From Desulfosporosinus orientis DSM 765 (GTDB lineage: Bacteria; Bacillota; Desulfitobacteriia; Desulfitobacteriales; Desulfitobacteriaceae), in the NCBI RefSeq assembly GCF_000235605.1, contig NC_016584.1, positions 794,001-858,000 on the forward strand: DNA of 64,000 bases. The letters run 5' to 3'. This document shows positions 1-8,938 of this stretch, piece after piece (position 1 is the stretch's first letter; each line of letters opens with the position of its first letter). The notes beneath the pieces are model-generated. The model ran no database searches. It saw nothing but the letters and a program-made list of their open reading frames with translations, and had not been told where the DNA came from. The translations under genes and the position numbers were made by a program.

Positions 1-794
1 AGGCTGATATCCATCTTGTTCTTTAGGGCCATTAGAATGCTTGTAGAATGCTCAGCAGCGTTACCGATAATAGGAATAACAATAACTCCGATAAAAAGCT
101 CGCTGATACCAAGAGTGTTGACGACAGGATCAATGCCTTCGACCAAGAATTCACTCTCGATAACGACAAAAAGGGTAGCGATCAGCAGAATGGTCATTGT
201 TTTAAGCTTGGACCATTTAGGAGAATCGGAACTTTCTTGGCTGGGGCGAAAAACATCTTTGTGGGTATGAAGCGAGAAAATTAAACTAAGGATATAGACT
301 ATGATCAAAATTCCGGCAACGCCAAGACTTAATGGCTCAGCAGCAGGATTGGCGTGGGTATGGAGAAAGACGGCTGGAATGATTAATCCAGTTACCGCGA
401 GCAGAAGCATGGATGTATGCATTCCGGCAGCAGCACGATTAAATTTCTGGGACTTAAATTTAAAACCTCCGATAAGCATACTCAATCCTAAGACAAGCAA
501 AAGATTGCCTATGATAGATCCAGTGATGGAAGCTTTAACCACTTCAACAAGTCCGGCCTTAAGAGCAAAAAAAGTGATAATTAGTTCGGCAGCATTACCA
601 AAGGTCGCATTGAGCAGACCTCCCGCTCTCGGACCAACATAGATGGCGATTTCTTCTGTAGCTTTACCCATATAGCCGGAAAGAGGAATTATGCTTAAAC
701 AGGCTGAAAGAAACAGTAACACCGGTGAATAGTTTAAGAGATGCAGAAAGATGCTGACTGGAATTACCAATAGTAATAAATTAAGATACCTCAC
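1..794 (-). CDS. Ca2+/H+ antiporter, CAX family (partial, 3' end beyond window)
   Basis: Reading the minus strand from a GTG at 794 gives an uninterrupted 264-codon frame that runs off the window start. The GTG has a GAGGGGG ribosome binding site 7 bases upstream. The product is a polytopic membrane protein with the two CAX signature repeats: GNAAELI in the first half (after YVGPRAGGLLNATF) and GNAAEH in the second half, with the acidic residues that bind cation in this family. These antiporters expel Ca2+ or other divalent cations in exchange for protons. The conserved sixth-helix region and an acidic/histidine loop (HTHKDVF) are visible. The missing part should be the last few helices. The family call is firm; the ion specificity is inferred from the family. 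Confidence 0.85.
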   Translation of the reverse strand, partial: MRYLNLLLLVIPVSIFLHLLNYSPVLLFLSACLSIIPLSGYMGKATEEIAIYVGPRAGGLLNATFGNAAELIITFFALKAGLVEVVKASITGSIIGNLLLVLGLSMLIGGFKFKSQKFNRAAAGMHTSMLLLAVTGLIIPAVFLHTHANPAAEPLSLGVAGILIIVYILSLIFSLHTHKDVFRPSQESSDSPKWSKLKTMTILLIATLFVVIESEFLVEGIDPVVNTLGISELFIGVIVIPIIGNAAEHSTSILMALKNKMDIS

Positions 795-901
795 TAATTA
801 ACCCCCTCAAGATTCAAAAGTGACTACTCATCATTTAAGTCTATTTGTTCCCGTATGTCAATATTTGGCTCAAACTATAAAGGATAATAAGGAGAGAGAC
901 T

Positions 902-1411
902 ATGAAAAAGTTCATTGAGACAAGTTTGCCGGGTTTTCAACTGCGATTTGCTGAGGTTGAAGATGTTTCCTTAATTCTGGATTTTATTAAAGAATTGGCG
1001 GACTATGAAAACATGCTGCCCCAAGTTCGGGCAACAGAAGATGAACTGAGAGAATCGCTTTTTAATAATAAAGTTGCAGAAGTTATTATAGGGGAATATC
1101 ATGCTAAACCTGTGGCCTTTGCCCTGTTTTTCCACAACTATTCAACCTTTTTAGGTAAAAGCGGAATTTATTTAGAGGATTTATTTGTAAAGCCTGATAT
1201 GAGGGGGCATGGATTTGGCAAGATTATCCTTTCGTATCTTGCCAGATTAACAATTGAGAGAAATTGCGGCAGATTAGAGTGGTGGTGTTTAGACTGGAAT
1301 GAGCCGTCCATTAAATTTTATAAGAAGATGGGCGCTGTCCCCATGGATGAGTGGACTGTCTATCGAGTGACTGATGAGGCTTTATACAAATTAGCCAATA
1401 GCTCGACCTAA
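902..1411 (+). CDS. GNAT N-acetyltransferase, diamine/spermidine acetyltransferase-like
   Basis: A 169-residue single-domain GNAT protein. The acetyl-CoA binding segment is the region LFVKPDMRGHGFGKIILSYL, with the R-G-H-G-F-G version of the Q/RxxGxG/A motif, followed by the beta5 to alpha4 segment WWCLDWNEPSIKFYKKMGA. The WxLDWN..AI.FY..LGA pattern is typical of the SSAT / thialysine acetyltransferase branch, so a small polyamine or amine is the likely acceptor. The ATG has a GGAGAG site about 5 bases upstream. It stands alone between a divergent antiporter gene and a convergent stress-protein gene. The substrate is inferred. Confidence 0.8.
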   Translation: MKKFIETSLPGFQLRFAEVEDVSLILDFIKELADYENMLPQVRATEDELRESLFNNKVAEVIIGEYHAKPVAFALFFHNYSTFLGKSGIYLEDLFVKPDMRGHGFGKIILSYLARLTIERNCGRLEWWCLDWNEPSIKFYKKMGAVPMDEWTVYRVTDEALYKLANSST

Positions 1412-1444
1412 TTGGGAACTATCGTATTAAGGTTGAAGATTAAG

Positions 1445-1478
1445 AAAATGACTAGCGTTCATAACGCTAGCCATTTTT
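1445..1478. terminator. Bidirectional intrinsic terminator
   Basis: AAAATG-A-CTAGCGTT / CAT / AACGCTAG-C-CATTTTT: an 8-bp perfect stem extended by six A/T-rich pairs across one mismatch, with A-rich and T-rich flanks. It lies between convergent genes and can serve both strands. Confidence 0.8.
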
Positions 1479-1514
1479 GGCAGGGAATTTTTTATTGAAT
1501 GCAGCCGTGAAGGG

Positions 1515-1940
1515 TTACTTAACAATAAGTACTGGGCATTGAGCTTGAGCTAGAACACGTTGTGTAACACTTCCTAAAATTGCGCCTGTCAGAGCTCCGT
1601 GACCAACGGTTCCCATGACTACTAAATCAAATTCTCGTCTGACTTCGTCCAAGATGCCGCTGGCTGCTTGTCCGGATATATATTTCTTTGAGAAACGCAC
1701 GCCACTTATATCAATGTCTTTAAGAGTTACTTCCAGAGCCATTTCACCGTTCTTCTCGATTTCCTCTTGGCTGATGATATTGTTAAATCCCATTTGGTAG
1801 CCGTAGTAGGACTCTTGGTCCGGAGTTACATGGAAAAGTTCCACTTCAGAATCAAATTTTCCGGCCAGCTCCAAGGCAGCCTTAAGAGCCTGACGTGATG
1901 GGCCTGAGCCGTCTGTGGGTACTAATATTCTTTTGTACAT
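1515..1940 (-). CDS. Universal stress protein, UspA family (ATP-binding type)
   Basis: 141 residues, the normal length of a single Usp domain. It begins MYKRILVPTDGS, with the conserved Asp of strand 1, and ends with GTVGHGALTGAILGSV, which fits the G-x2-G-x9-G-(S/T) nucleotide-binding motif, so this is the ATP-binding rather than the non-binding subclass. Usp proteins are cytoplasmic and are usually induced by growth arrest or energy stress. The start is supported by AAAAGGAGG 8 bases upstream. It lies directly downstream of, and in the same direction as, the SufCB genes, but a 47-bp gap with its own SD leaves open whether they are cotranscribed. Confidence 0.9.
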   Translation of the reverse strand: MYKRILVPTDGSGPSRQALKAALELAGKFDSEVELFHVTPDQESYYGYQMGFNNIISQEEIEKNGEMALEVTLKDIDISGVRFSKKYISGQAASGILDEVRREFDLVVMGTVGHGALTGAILGSVTQRVLAQAQCPVLIVK

Positions 1941-1987
1941 AAATCCTAGCCTCCTTTTTAAATGTATTGTGTTTATTATAATCGATC

Positions 1988-2917
1988 TTATTTAAGAAAT
2001 CCATCAAGAATTATATTTTCAGCTTCCTGTTCCGAGAATCCGAGAGACATAAGTTTGATTAATTGTTCAGACTCTATTCTGCCAATTGCAGCCTCATGGA
2101 CGAGCTGTGCTTCACTGTGATGGGCGGAAACTCTGGGGATAGAAACAACCTGGGCATTATGCATAATGATAGCATCACATTGTATATGGCCACGGCCTTT
2201 ATTTCGCCCGACAAGATCAAAGTTAAATAGTTGCTTGGAATCCCCTTGAGCAACTGAACGAGAGATAATTTGGGCAGAGGAGTCTACACCTAATAGCTCG
2301 ACAATAATATTGGATTCTGCTTCTTGTTCCTTATAAGTAAGCAGCCGTTCAGTAACAACAAGCTTGGCGTTGTCCATTAAACGGATTTCAGTATCTCGTT
2401 TTGTTTGATCAATTCCTTTAATTTGAATTAATTCCAGTTCAACGACAGCGCCTTCTTCTACTTCTATAATGGTCTTGGGATTTAGAACCCGCTCGCCGGA
2501 ACCGTCGCCTTGCCCATAGTGTTTTTCAACATATTTGAGCTTGGCTCCTTTTCGAACGTAGAAGGTGTGTATACCGTCATGCTGAGATTTGCGGTGTCCG
2601 GAGTTATGGATGCCGCATCCGGCGACAATTAAAACATCCGAATATTCCCCAACTTCGAAGGTATTGTAGACAACATCATTGATATTTTCTTCTGTCACAA
2701 TAACCGGAATATGGACGCTTTCTCCTTTGGTATAAGGTTTAATGATAACGTCAATTCCGGAACCGTCTGTCTTAGTGACGATGTCAATATTAGCAGTAGT
2801 GTTGCGCTGGACTCCAGCTCCATTTTTTCGTATGTTAAAGGCACCCTGTGGAATCTCATGGAGATCGGCCACTTTCTCAAGCATCAACTTATCCAAGGCA
2901 TTCAGCACTTTGACCAA
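1988..2917 (-). CDS. SufB/SufD-family Fe-S scaffold of a two-gene SufCB system
   Basis: 309 residues, much shorter than classical SufB (about 470) and with no N-terminal extension. The middle and C-terminal parts show the SufBD beta-helix signature: IRLMDNAKLVVTERL, then GRNKGRGHIQCDAI, SAHHSEAQLVHEAAIGRI and a C-terminal LGFSEQEAENIILDGFL. The Glu and His of 'HHSEAQLVHEAAIG' and the Cys of 'HIQCDAI' are the usual cluster-assembly positions. Together with the ATPase encoded just upstream it forms a minimal SufC-SufB pair; no SufS, SufU or SufD is nearby. The longest frame starts with TTG at 2917, which overlaps sufC by 29 bp with almost no SD spacing. GTG at 2908, with AAGGGG nine bases upstream, is the more likely start. 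Confidence 0.85.
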   Translation of the reverse strand: MVKVLNALDKLMLEKVADLHEIPQGAFNIRKNGAGVQRNTTANIDIVTKTDGSGIDVIIKPYTKGESVHIPVIVTEENINDVVYNTFEVGEYSDVLIVAGCGIHNSGHRKSQHDGIHTFYVRKGAKLKYVEKHYGQGDGSGERVLNPKTIIEVEEGAVVELELIQIKGIDQTKRDTEIRLMDNAKLVVTERLLTYKEQEAESNIIVELLGVDSSAQIISRSVAQGDSKQLFNFDLVGRNKGRGHIQCDAIIMHNAQVVSIPRVSAHHSEAQLVHEAAIGRIESEQLIKLMSLGFSEQEAENIILDGFLK

Positions 2918-3641
2918 CCCCTTTTACACATTTAGTACTACATGCACAAGCAGCGTTGTTCATGATCCCAGCAAGAATGATATCTCGTTCGGATTGTGCG
3001 CTGATCATTCCGTTGGACATGATGATTATTTCATCAGCAAGTTCCATGATTCGTTCCTGGTGAGAAATAATTACAATGGTTGTATCATATTTCACGTGGA
3101 TATCTCTGAAGGTTTCGGCTAACTTTTGAAAGCTCCATAAGTCTATCCCGGCTTCAGGTTCGTCGAAAACCGCTACCTTTAGATTTCGGGCCAATACCGT
3201 TGCAATTTCGATTCTTTTCATTTCCCCACCGGAGAGACTGACATCTACATCGCGATTAAGATAATCTTGGGCACACAATCCAACATCATACAATAGATCG
3301 CAAATATTAATTTTTTCAGGGTTATGGGAGGCAGCCATTCGTAAAAGATCCTTCACTTTAAGGCCTTTGAAACGCGGAGGGTTTTGGAAAGCATATCCAA
3401 TACCCATCCGGGCTCTCTCCGTAATATTTAAAGGTGTTATATCTTGACCGTCCAGTTGAATTTTACCTGAGGTAGGATTGTAAACACCCATAATAATTTT
3501 AGCCAGAGAAGATTTTCCGCCCCCATTTGGACCCGTGACTACGTATATTTTTTTTTCATAGAATTTCAAATTAATATTCTTCAGAATTTCAAAGCTTTTA
3601 TCTCCTTCTACTTCCAAAGAAACTTGCTGAAGCTCAAGCAT
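2889..3641 (-). CDS. sufC: SufC-type Fe-S assembly ATPase with Cys-rich C-terminal tail
   Basis: A 250-residue ABC ATPase of the SufC type. Walker A is GPNGGGKSSL (residues ~38-47), the ABC signature is LSGGEMKRIEIA (~136-147), Walker B is KVAVFDEPEAGID and the switch His is in IISHQERI. SufC drives conformational change in the SufB scaffold for cluster building or release and has no membrane partner. The next gene on the strand is the SufB-like scaffold, which overlaps it. An extra C-terminal tail carries CACSTKC, a C-x-C-x3-C cluster absent from classical SufC (about 250 residues without such cysteines). The start has a GGAGG site. The upstream gap holds no recognised regulator site. Confidence 0.9.
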   Translation of the reverse strand: MLELQQVSLEVEGDKSFEILKNINLKFYEKKIYVVTGPNGGGKSSLAKIIMGVYNPTSGKIQLDGQDITPLNITERARMGIGYAFQNPPRFKGLKVKDLLRMAASHNPEKINICDLLYDVGLCAQDYLNRDVDVSLSGGEMKRIEIATVLARNLKVAVFDEPEAGIDLWSFQKLAETFRDIHVKYDTTIVIISHQERIMELADEIIIMSNGMISAQSERDIILAGIMNNAACACSTKCVKGVGQSAECLG

Positions 3642-3790
3642 TTATATTCCTCCTTTGTGTCACAGTCACCTATGATCAACAATAACACAATTCTGAACTT
3701 AATTGTAGCTACGACTTTGAGAAATTGATCTTTTGTAGTAATTATTTAGCAGATTCGAAGGGTACTGGGTGTTATACACGTTGATTTGAA

Positions 3791-3818
3791 AGAGACGGCC
3801 TTGTTTTGCCGCCTCTTT
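3791..3818 (-). terminator. Hairpin after the HAD phosphatase gene
   Basis: AGAGACGGC / CTTGTTTT / GCCGCCTCT forms a 9-bp stem with one T·G-type mismatch immediately after the stop codon of the minus-strand phosphatase gene. The T-run is on the plus strand (TTTTT), and the minus side has only TTTC, so termination for the minus gene is plausible but not ideal. Confidence 0.55.
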
Positions 3819-4460
3819 TTAAATGGTTTTTCTGATCCAGTCAATAAACGATTCTACATTTTCAAAGGCAAAGGCTGGATTCATTGCAAGAACTTTCTGA
3901 ACCTGTGCTGTTTCAGCCCATAGCGCGCTGATTGACCATACGCCTGCTTCCTTAGCGGCCCAGACATCATAAGCAATGTCACCCACATAAGCTGTTTCCT
4001 CAGGTTTGAAATTCCAATGTTTAAGTATTTGAACAATATGTTGAGGTTTACTGGCTTGGTGTTCAGAGCCGGTGATAATTACTTCGAAAAAACGTTTAAT
4101 TCCTGAATGCCTTAGGGATATTTCCATGCTTCCGGCACCTTTTCCGGAGACAAGTGCCAGCTTTATATTTCGTTCCTGCAGATGAGTTAAGGCGTCAATG
4201 ATGCCGGGAAATGGATCAGGGCTATCTACATGCAGCCGGTTGTATTCGTCTAAATAAAACTGCAAGCTTTCTTGCCACGAATCCGGAAAAAGCTTCTTGA
4301 AAATACCATCTTCTGATGGTCCGAATAAAGAAGATAATTCATTGGCCGAATATTCACGTCCGGTGAATTTCAGCAGTGTATTACTTAAACTGGTGCGAAC
4401 AATCGGCAAAGAATTGATTAATGTACCGTCCAGGTCAAATATAAATCCTTTTAACTTCAT
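3819..4460 (-). CDS. HAD-superfamily phosphatase (phosphoglycolate phosphatase / PpaX-like)
   Basis: 213 residues. HAD motif I is FIFDLDGTLINSL near the N-terminus (nucleophile Asp and acid Asp two residues later), motif II is LALVSGKGAG, motif III is the Lys in SEHQASKPQ, and motif IV is VGDIAYDVWAAKEAG. The alpha-helical cap lies between motifs I and II, as in the subclass that includes phosphoglycolate phosphatase and the pyrophosphatase PpaX. It is a cytoplasmic Mg2+-dependent phosphomonoesterase; the substrate cannot be told from sequence. It is monocistronic, with 177 bp to the SufC start downstream on the same strand and a hairpin between. Confidence 0.85.
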   Translation of the reverse strand: MKLKGFIFDLDGTLINSLPIVRTSLSNTLLKFTGREYSANELSSLFGPSEDGIFKKLFPDSWQESLQFYLDEYNRLHVDSPDPFPGIIDALTHLQERNIKLALVSGKGAGSMEISLRHSGIKRFFEVIITGSEHQASKPQHIVQILKHWNFKPEETAYVGDIAYDVWAAKEAGVWSISALWAETAQVQKVLAMNPAFAFENVESFIDWIRKTI

Positions 4461-4644
4461 ACGTTACCCCTTTAACCAAAATACCGATAATTACAATTGA
4501 AATCTTAAGGCTTTAGCTATTTAATTTTATTACATTATTAGCTTGAATGCTACTTATTTATTGATAATACTACGTCTAATTGTACAAGGTTGAGAATACC
4601 ATAGATTGGAAGGACTAATTGTTAATCAAAGGAATGAGGTAAAA

Positions 4645-6177
4645 TTGAATACTCAATCAGCTTCAAAATTAAAAGCTAATTTAGTTCATCTAAACAATGG
4701 TTACTACTTATCTAAAAATGATCCTTTATTTTGGAAGAAGCTGTTGCAAAGGCAATCAGAAAATGAAGAAGCGTTATTTCACTTGGGATTAGATTTTAAA
4801 CGAGAAGCCCGAAACTATTTAGAAAAATTCTATGTTACAAAATCTGAAAAGTATTTGGTTATGTACCACAAAACAATAGCTCAAGCGTTAGACTTTGTTC
4901 GGCGTTCGTTCAGAAAAGGATATATTCCCGCAAGACTTGAACTTTTGAGATTGGAACAGGACATACAAGCCGATAAGAACAAAATTGCCAAACTTAACGA
5001 ACCATCAACCTTTTCTAAAAAGCAAATAATACTTTTATTGGTTGTGGCAATTCTCATCAGCATTATTGTCGGAAGTTTGCTCCATTTTCAAAAGTCATTC
5101 GTCACAAACCATCATTATGCTTACTTACTTCCTTACGAAGTAATTGATCATCAACCTGAGCAATCTTTGGATGCACTAAACAACCAATCAGTGGTTATTA
5201 TTGCTGAAGGGGAGAAGAGTAAAGAGAATATTGTAAATGCTCTTATTATGAAGCTGAAGGCAGATTATGAAAAGGAGCCACAATCTGCAAAACAAGTACT
5301 AGCCTTTGATGAAAAGAAACAAGAACTTGGAATGGCAATTTGGGAAGGGGGGGATAAGCCGATTCAGGTCTTTATTTATCCTGACAATTCTATGGAAATG
5401 ATGAGTAACCAAGAGCTTCAATTATGGGAGGCCACAACTGTAATAAGAAGTGCTTTATACCAATTTGCTAAAAAGAATGGGCACCTGCCCACTAATTTAG
5501 AACTGCTCTGCCAGTCTTACCCCAATAATTATTTAAGTGAATTGCCTAAGGAACCTTTTTATTTAAAAAATACAGTTACAGCCTTTCCCACAAAAGATGG
5601 GGGGTGGCTTTTTTCCTTTAAAGAATCTACTCCTGAAAAGGATTTGATTTCCCTAGTCAAAGATAGTTTAATGCCTAACCTTTCCTATGCTGAAGATATT
5701 CCGTTTCAGCCCTTGGCAATTTCTATTAATAAGACAAACAATACCTTATCCCTAGTATCCGAAAATAGAATCATTCGTAAGTATGAGGCTTCTCTTGGTA
5801 AAGATGATGCCACTCCTGAAGGAACTCTGTTAATATCCCGAAAAATTATGAATCCGGATAATTACGTACCTCCTAAAGATAATGTTTACGGGACGAGGGC
5901 AATGGAATTATCAAATCTGAATTATGCAATCCATGGAACCAATCATCCTGCAGAGATTGGCAAAAATATCTCTCACGGTTGTATACGTTTAAAAAATTCG
6001 GATATGGAGGAGCTGTATGCATTAGTTCCATTAAATACGCCTGTTGAAATTTCTAAGAAGCCCTCTTTTCTGATCTCATCGGATACAGGCTATTATGTGC
6101 CGAATGGGGATTTATACAAGTACAGCGATAATCCCCTAGAAGAAGATCCTTTTACAGAGTATCACTGGGCACAATAA
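4645..6177 (+). CDS. Membrane-anchored L,D-transpeptidase (YkuD domain)
   Basis: About 510 residues. An N-terminal cytoplasmic part (~1-128) is followed by one transmembrane helix (QIILLLVVAILISIIVGSLL), a large extracytoplasmic region, and a C-terminal YkuD domain. The catalytic motif HGTN followed by SHGCIR is present, with the nucleophile Cys near residue 446. Such enzymes make 3->3 cross-links or attach proteins in peptidoglycan. The C-terminal domain opens with 'LAISINKTNNTLSLV', the usual start of a YkuD fold. The start chosen is TTG 4645, preceded by GAGGT; the frame stays open from TTG 4606 with a poorer site. The N-terminal cytoplasmic domain is not recognised; its spacing of charged and aromatic residues suggests helical repeats. 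Confidence 0.85.
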   Translation: MNTQSASKLKANLVHLNNGYYLSKNDPLFWKKLLQRQSENEEALFHLGLDFKREARNYLEKFYVTKSEKYLVMYHKTIAQALDFVRRSFRKGYIPARLELLRLEQDIQADKNKIAKLNEPSTFSKKQIILLLVVAILISIIVGSLLHFQKSFVTNHHYAYLLPYEVIDHQPEQSLDALNNQSVVIIAEGEKSKENIVNALIMKLKADYEKEPQSAKQVLAFDEKKQELGMAIWEGGDKPIQVFIYPDNSMEMMSNQELQLWEATTVIRSALYQFAKKNGHLPTNLELLCQSYPNNYLSELPKEPFYLKNTVTAFPTKDGGWLFSFKESTPEKDLISLVKDSLMPNLSYAEDIPFQPLAISINKTNNTLSLVSENRIIRKYEASLGKDDATPEGTLLISRKIMNPDNYVPPKDNVYGTRAMELSNLNYAIHGTNHPAEIGKNISHGCIRLKNSDMEELYALVPLNTPVEISKKPSFLISSDTGYYVPNGDLYKYSDNPLEEDPFTEYHWAQ

Positions 6178-6178
6178 A

Positions 6179-6206
6179 AATGCCGGCGAATAATCGCTGG
6201 CATTTG
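6179..6206. terminator. Bidirectional intrinsic terminator
   Basis: AATGCCGGCGA / ATAA / TCGCTGGCATT is a 10-bp stem with one G·T pair. It follows the transpeptidase stop directly and precedes the convergent exporter gene. A-rich upstream and TTTGTTATTT downstream suit both strands. Confidence 0.8.
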
Positions 6207-6238
6207 TTATTTGTATGTCACACATAGGGCAAACCGTT

Positions 6239-7321
6239 TTAATGGGAGTGTCTGGCCTTAGCGTATTCCTGGTGGAGCATATTAAGCAAACTTTTAGTAC
6301 GGCGACCAGCCCAACGAAGTTCGGTGGCCACCACTGATACCTCCATTAAGGCCCGCAAATAAAAGACCCCGTATACTTTGCTATTCCAATTATTAATGGC
6401 TTGGTCGAACATCTCCCAATAGAGGATATCTTCCTCATAGGACCCCATACTTTGTTTTTCAGTGATTCCGGTTGTGAGAGAATTGATAAGTTCAGTAAGC
6501 TTATCATAGCCAATGGCCATAACACCTAGAATTTCTTTGAATTCAGATGTTATTTCTTGCAACTCAGTTGGAGAATAAGATTCTCTCCTTCTTGTGACCC
6601 TTTGTTCTGTCATCTGATTAATGGTTTCTCCTCGTTCGATAAACCCCCGGCAAATTTCTAATAATCGTTCAATAAAAAGGGGATGATCTTTCGGAGTCAG
6701 TTCTTCTCGGGCATGTTCATATAGGTTATTCACCTCATCAAGGAGGGCTTTTTGCTTTTCAGAATCTTTTTGTTGATAATAAGTCAGACTTCCAGCATGA
6801 ATGAAGGCATGAAGGCTTTCTAAGAAGTAATTCGAGGTAACAAGAACGAGAGTTGTAAGGGAATTAATAAATTTGGACTTGTATCTCGGCGGAGCCAAAA
6901 TTCGGTTGATTACCAAAGCTATGCCCAGGCCGACAAAAATACTCAGAGATCGAGATAAGGCGTGAGTAAGGAAGGTATCTTTGGGAGAATCAAGAATGAA
7001 AATTATTGAGACGATTCCCATAACGATTCCGCTTGACCATCCGATCCAGTTACAAACTAGGATCAGAAGAATAGCAGTTATACCAATCAAGAGAGGATTA
7101 GTACCGAAGAGTAAACCAATCATTAAAGAAAAGACCACAGCGAGCAAATGGACTCCAATCTGTTGCCAGGCATTATTTAAAGATTTACTTACTGAAGGCT
7201 GCATGTTTACGACGGCTGACATGGCTGCAAAGGATGCAGGTTCTATAGAAAACATTTTACAGATAAAAAGTGTGGCTGTGACGGCAAGCCCGGTTTTAAG
7301 AGTGCGTGCTCCGATAAGCAT
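6239..7321 (-). CDS. Aromatic acid exporter family membrane protein (ArAE / DUF939-like)
   Basis: 360 residues from the chosen ATG. Four to six hydrophobic segments fill the first ~150 residues, beginning with IGARTLKTGLAVTATLF and followed by 'SFAAMSAVVNMQPSVSKSLNNAWQQIGVHLLA'-type family signature segments. A long soluble helical region follows, ending in a basic tail. This layout is that of the ArAE/FUSC-related proteins common in Gram-positives, thought to export aromatic acids; no substrate has been shown for this branch. The ATG at 7321 starts at the usual family start (M.IGARTxKT) and has AAAGGCGGG upstream. A GTG at 7390 would add 23 residues without an SD. Confidence 0.75.
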   Translation of the reverse strand: MLIGARTLKTGLAVTATLFICKMFSIEPASFAAMSAVVNMQPSVSKSLNNAWQQIGVHLLAVVFSLMIGLLFGTNPLLIGITAILLILVCNWIGWSSGIVMGIVSIIFILDSPKDTFLTHALSRSLSIFVGLGIALVINRILAPPRYKSKFINSLTTLVLVTSNYFLESLHAFIHAGSLTYYQQKDSEKQKALLDEVNNLYEHAREELTPKDHPLFIERLLEICRGFIERGETINQMTEQRVTRRRESYSPTELQEITSEFKEILGVMAIGYDKLTELINSLTTGITEKQSMGSYEEDILYWEMFDQAINNWNSKVYGVFYLRALMEVSVVATELRWAGRRTKSLLNMLHQEYAKARHSH

Positions 7322-7592
7322 GTTATTTCCCGCCTTTGAGATTACTGATTGAAATAGTTTATCACATAATTGGAATTGGCGGTTATTCACTTTAACAATT
7401 CAGCCAAAGTATATTGTATTAATCCTCTGAAAGAATTCTTTTTCCTAAAGAAGGAGAAAATGTTGCTTATATGTCCGGATTTGCTCTCAATACAGTTGAA
7501 ATAAAGGGATTTTGCGATATCTTGCCGAATAGCAGTTGATAGGTTCCTATTGGGCCGTTATTTGGGTAATGGGAAGGAGAAAAACATCGTTT

Positions 7593-8924
7593 ATGCGTAT
7601 TGTCATTGTTGGTGCAGGAAAAGTAGGATTTAGCTTAGCTCAGCGATTGTCGGAAGAGGGGCATGAAATTACCGTTATTGAGCAGGATGAAGAGCGCCGC
7701 CTTATCGTCCAAAACAGTTTGGATGTAATGACGATTAGCGGAAATGGAGCTAGCCCGCAATTTCTCGCCGAATTTGGTTTGTTAAAGGCGGATCTCATGG
7801 TGGCAGTTACGGATCGAGATGAAGTCAATATGATTGCCTGTATGGCCGCCAAGCAAGCAGGTATATCTCGAACGATTGCTCGCGTTAGGAATCAGGACTA
7901 TGCAGGGAAAAATCAGCTTGAATTTAATCGAGCTTTAGGCATAGATTTAACGATTAATCCGGAAATGGTAACTGCTATTGAAATTAGTCGAATTCTTCTT
8001 ACCCCGGCAGCACTAGATGTTGAAGATTTTGGCGATGGTATGGTACGCTTACTAGAAGTACGCGTTCGGGAAGAGTCGCCTTATGTTAATATTCCTCTAA
8101 AACGCTTAACGCTCCCTGATCGAGTGCTTGTTGTAGGTATTCTTCGCCAGAACCGCATGATCATTCCTAAGGGTACGGATTGCTTGTTGCCTCAGGACAG
8201 TGTATTTTTTGTCGGTGCCCAAGCTGCTATCGAAAAGTTTAGTGAAGAGTTCTCCGAGAGAAAGACCAAGATTCAAAGAGTTATGATCATTGGTGCCGGG
8301 CGTATCGGCAGACACTTGGCAAGAATTTTGGATCATGTTGGCATATCCATCAAAGTCATAGAAAAAAGTCGAGAGCGCTGCAGTGAATTGGCTAAGACCA
8401 TTGATAAGGGTCTTGTACTCTGTGGTGATGGTACAGACATAGACCTTTTGATCGAAGAGGGGGTTGGGAATTCTGATGCAGTGGTTTGTCTGACCAGTGA
8501 CGACAAACTGAATTTGTTGCTGGCTCTTCTTGCTAAAGATTTGGGAACTCAAAAAACCATTGTACGTGTTGGACGTTCAGAATATATGTCCCTCATGGGT
8601 AAAGTGGGAGTTGACGTAATTCTGTCGCCAAGGCTCTTAACTGCGGGAGTCATTTTGCGTCAAGTTCGTCAAGGTGGAGTGGTTTCAGTATCTCTATTAG
8701 AAGGTGCAAAAGCAGAGGCAATGGAAATTGTTGTTTCCAGCAAGTCTTCAATTATTGGCCGTAAGCTTAAAGATACTAAAATACCGGATAATATTTTAAT
8801 CGGTGCTCTTCTAAGAGGAAATGAGCTCATCATTCCAGACGGCAACACGATCCTTCACGTCGGTGATCGCGTAGTGATTTTCACCCTTCCAAATCTTATC
8901 AAAAAAATCAGCAAAATTTTTTAA
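7593..8924 (+). CDS. trkA: TrkA, regulatory NAD-binding subunit of K+ uptake
   Basis: About 443 residues with two tandem RCK units: Rossmann core MRIVIVGAGKVGFSLAQRL, TrkA-C domain, second Rossmann core RVMIIGAGRIGRHLARIL, and a second TrkA-C domain. The duplicated form is the TrkA type that pairs with TrkH, unlike the single-unit KtrA encoded at 39444. It is a peripheral cytoplasmic protein that gates the K+ channel in response to nucleotides. The next gene, trkH, starts 14 bp downstream. ATG 7593 is chosen because MRIVIVGAGKVG is the family start; an in-frame ATG at 7569 would add 8 residues. GGAAGGAG lies 13 bases before 7593. Confidence 0.92.
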   Translation: MRIVIVGAGKVGFSLAQRLSEEGHEITVIEQDEERRLIVQNSLDVMTISGNGASPQFLAEFGLLKADLMVAVTDRDEVNMIACMAAKQAGISRTIARVRNQDYAGKNQLEFNRALGIDLTINPEMVTAIEISRILLTPAALDVEDFGDGMVRLLEVRVREESPYVNIPLKRLTLPDRVLVVGILRQNRMIIPKGTDCLLPQDSVFFVGAQAAIEKFSEEFSERKTKIQRVMIIGAGRIGRHLARILDHVGISIKVIEKSRERCSELAKTIDKGLVLCGDGTDIDLLIEEGVGNSDAVVCLTSDDKLNLLLALLAKDLGTQKTIVRVGRSEYMSLMGKVGVDVILSPRLLTAGVILRQVRQGGVVSVSLLEGAKAEAMEIVVSSKSSIIGRKLKDTKIPDNILIGALLRGNELIIPDGNTILHVGDRVVIFTLPNLIKKISKIF

Positions 8925-8938
8925 GGCGGGTTTTTTTA

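Noticed and set aside
1-642. Plus-strand open frames at the left edge
   Set aside because: All overlap the CAX antiporter on the minus strand, whose motifs are clear.
8106-8552. 148-codon minus-strand open frame inside trkA
   Set aside because: It lies fully within the second RCK unit of TrkA, has no SD, and its Ser/Thr/Gln-rich product has no family pattern; it is a shadow.
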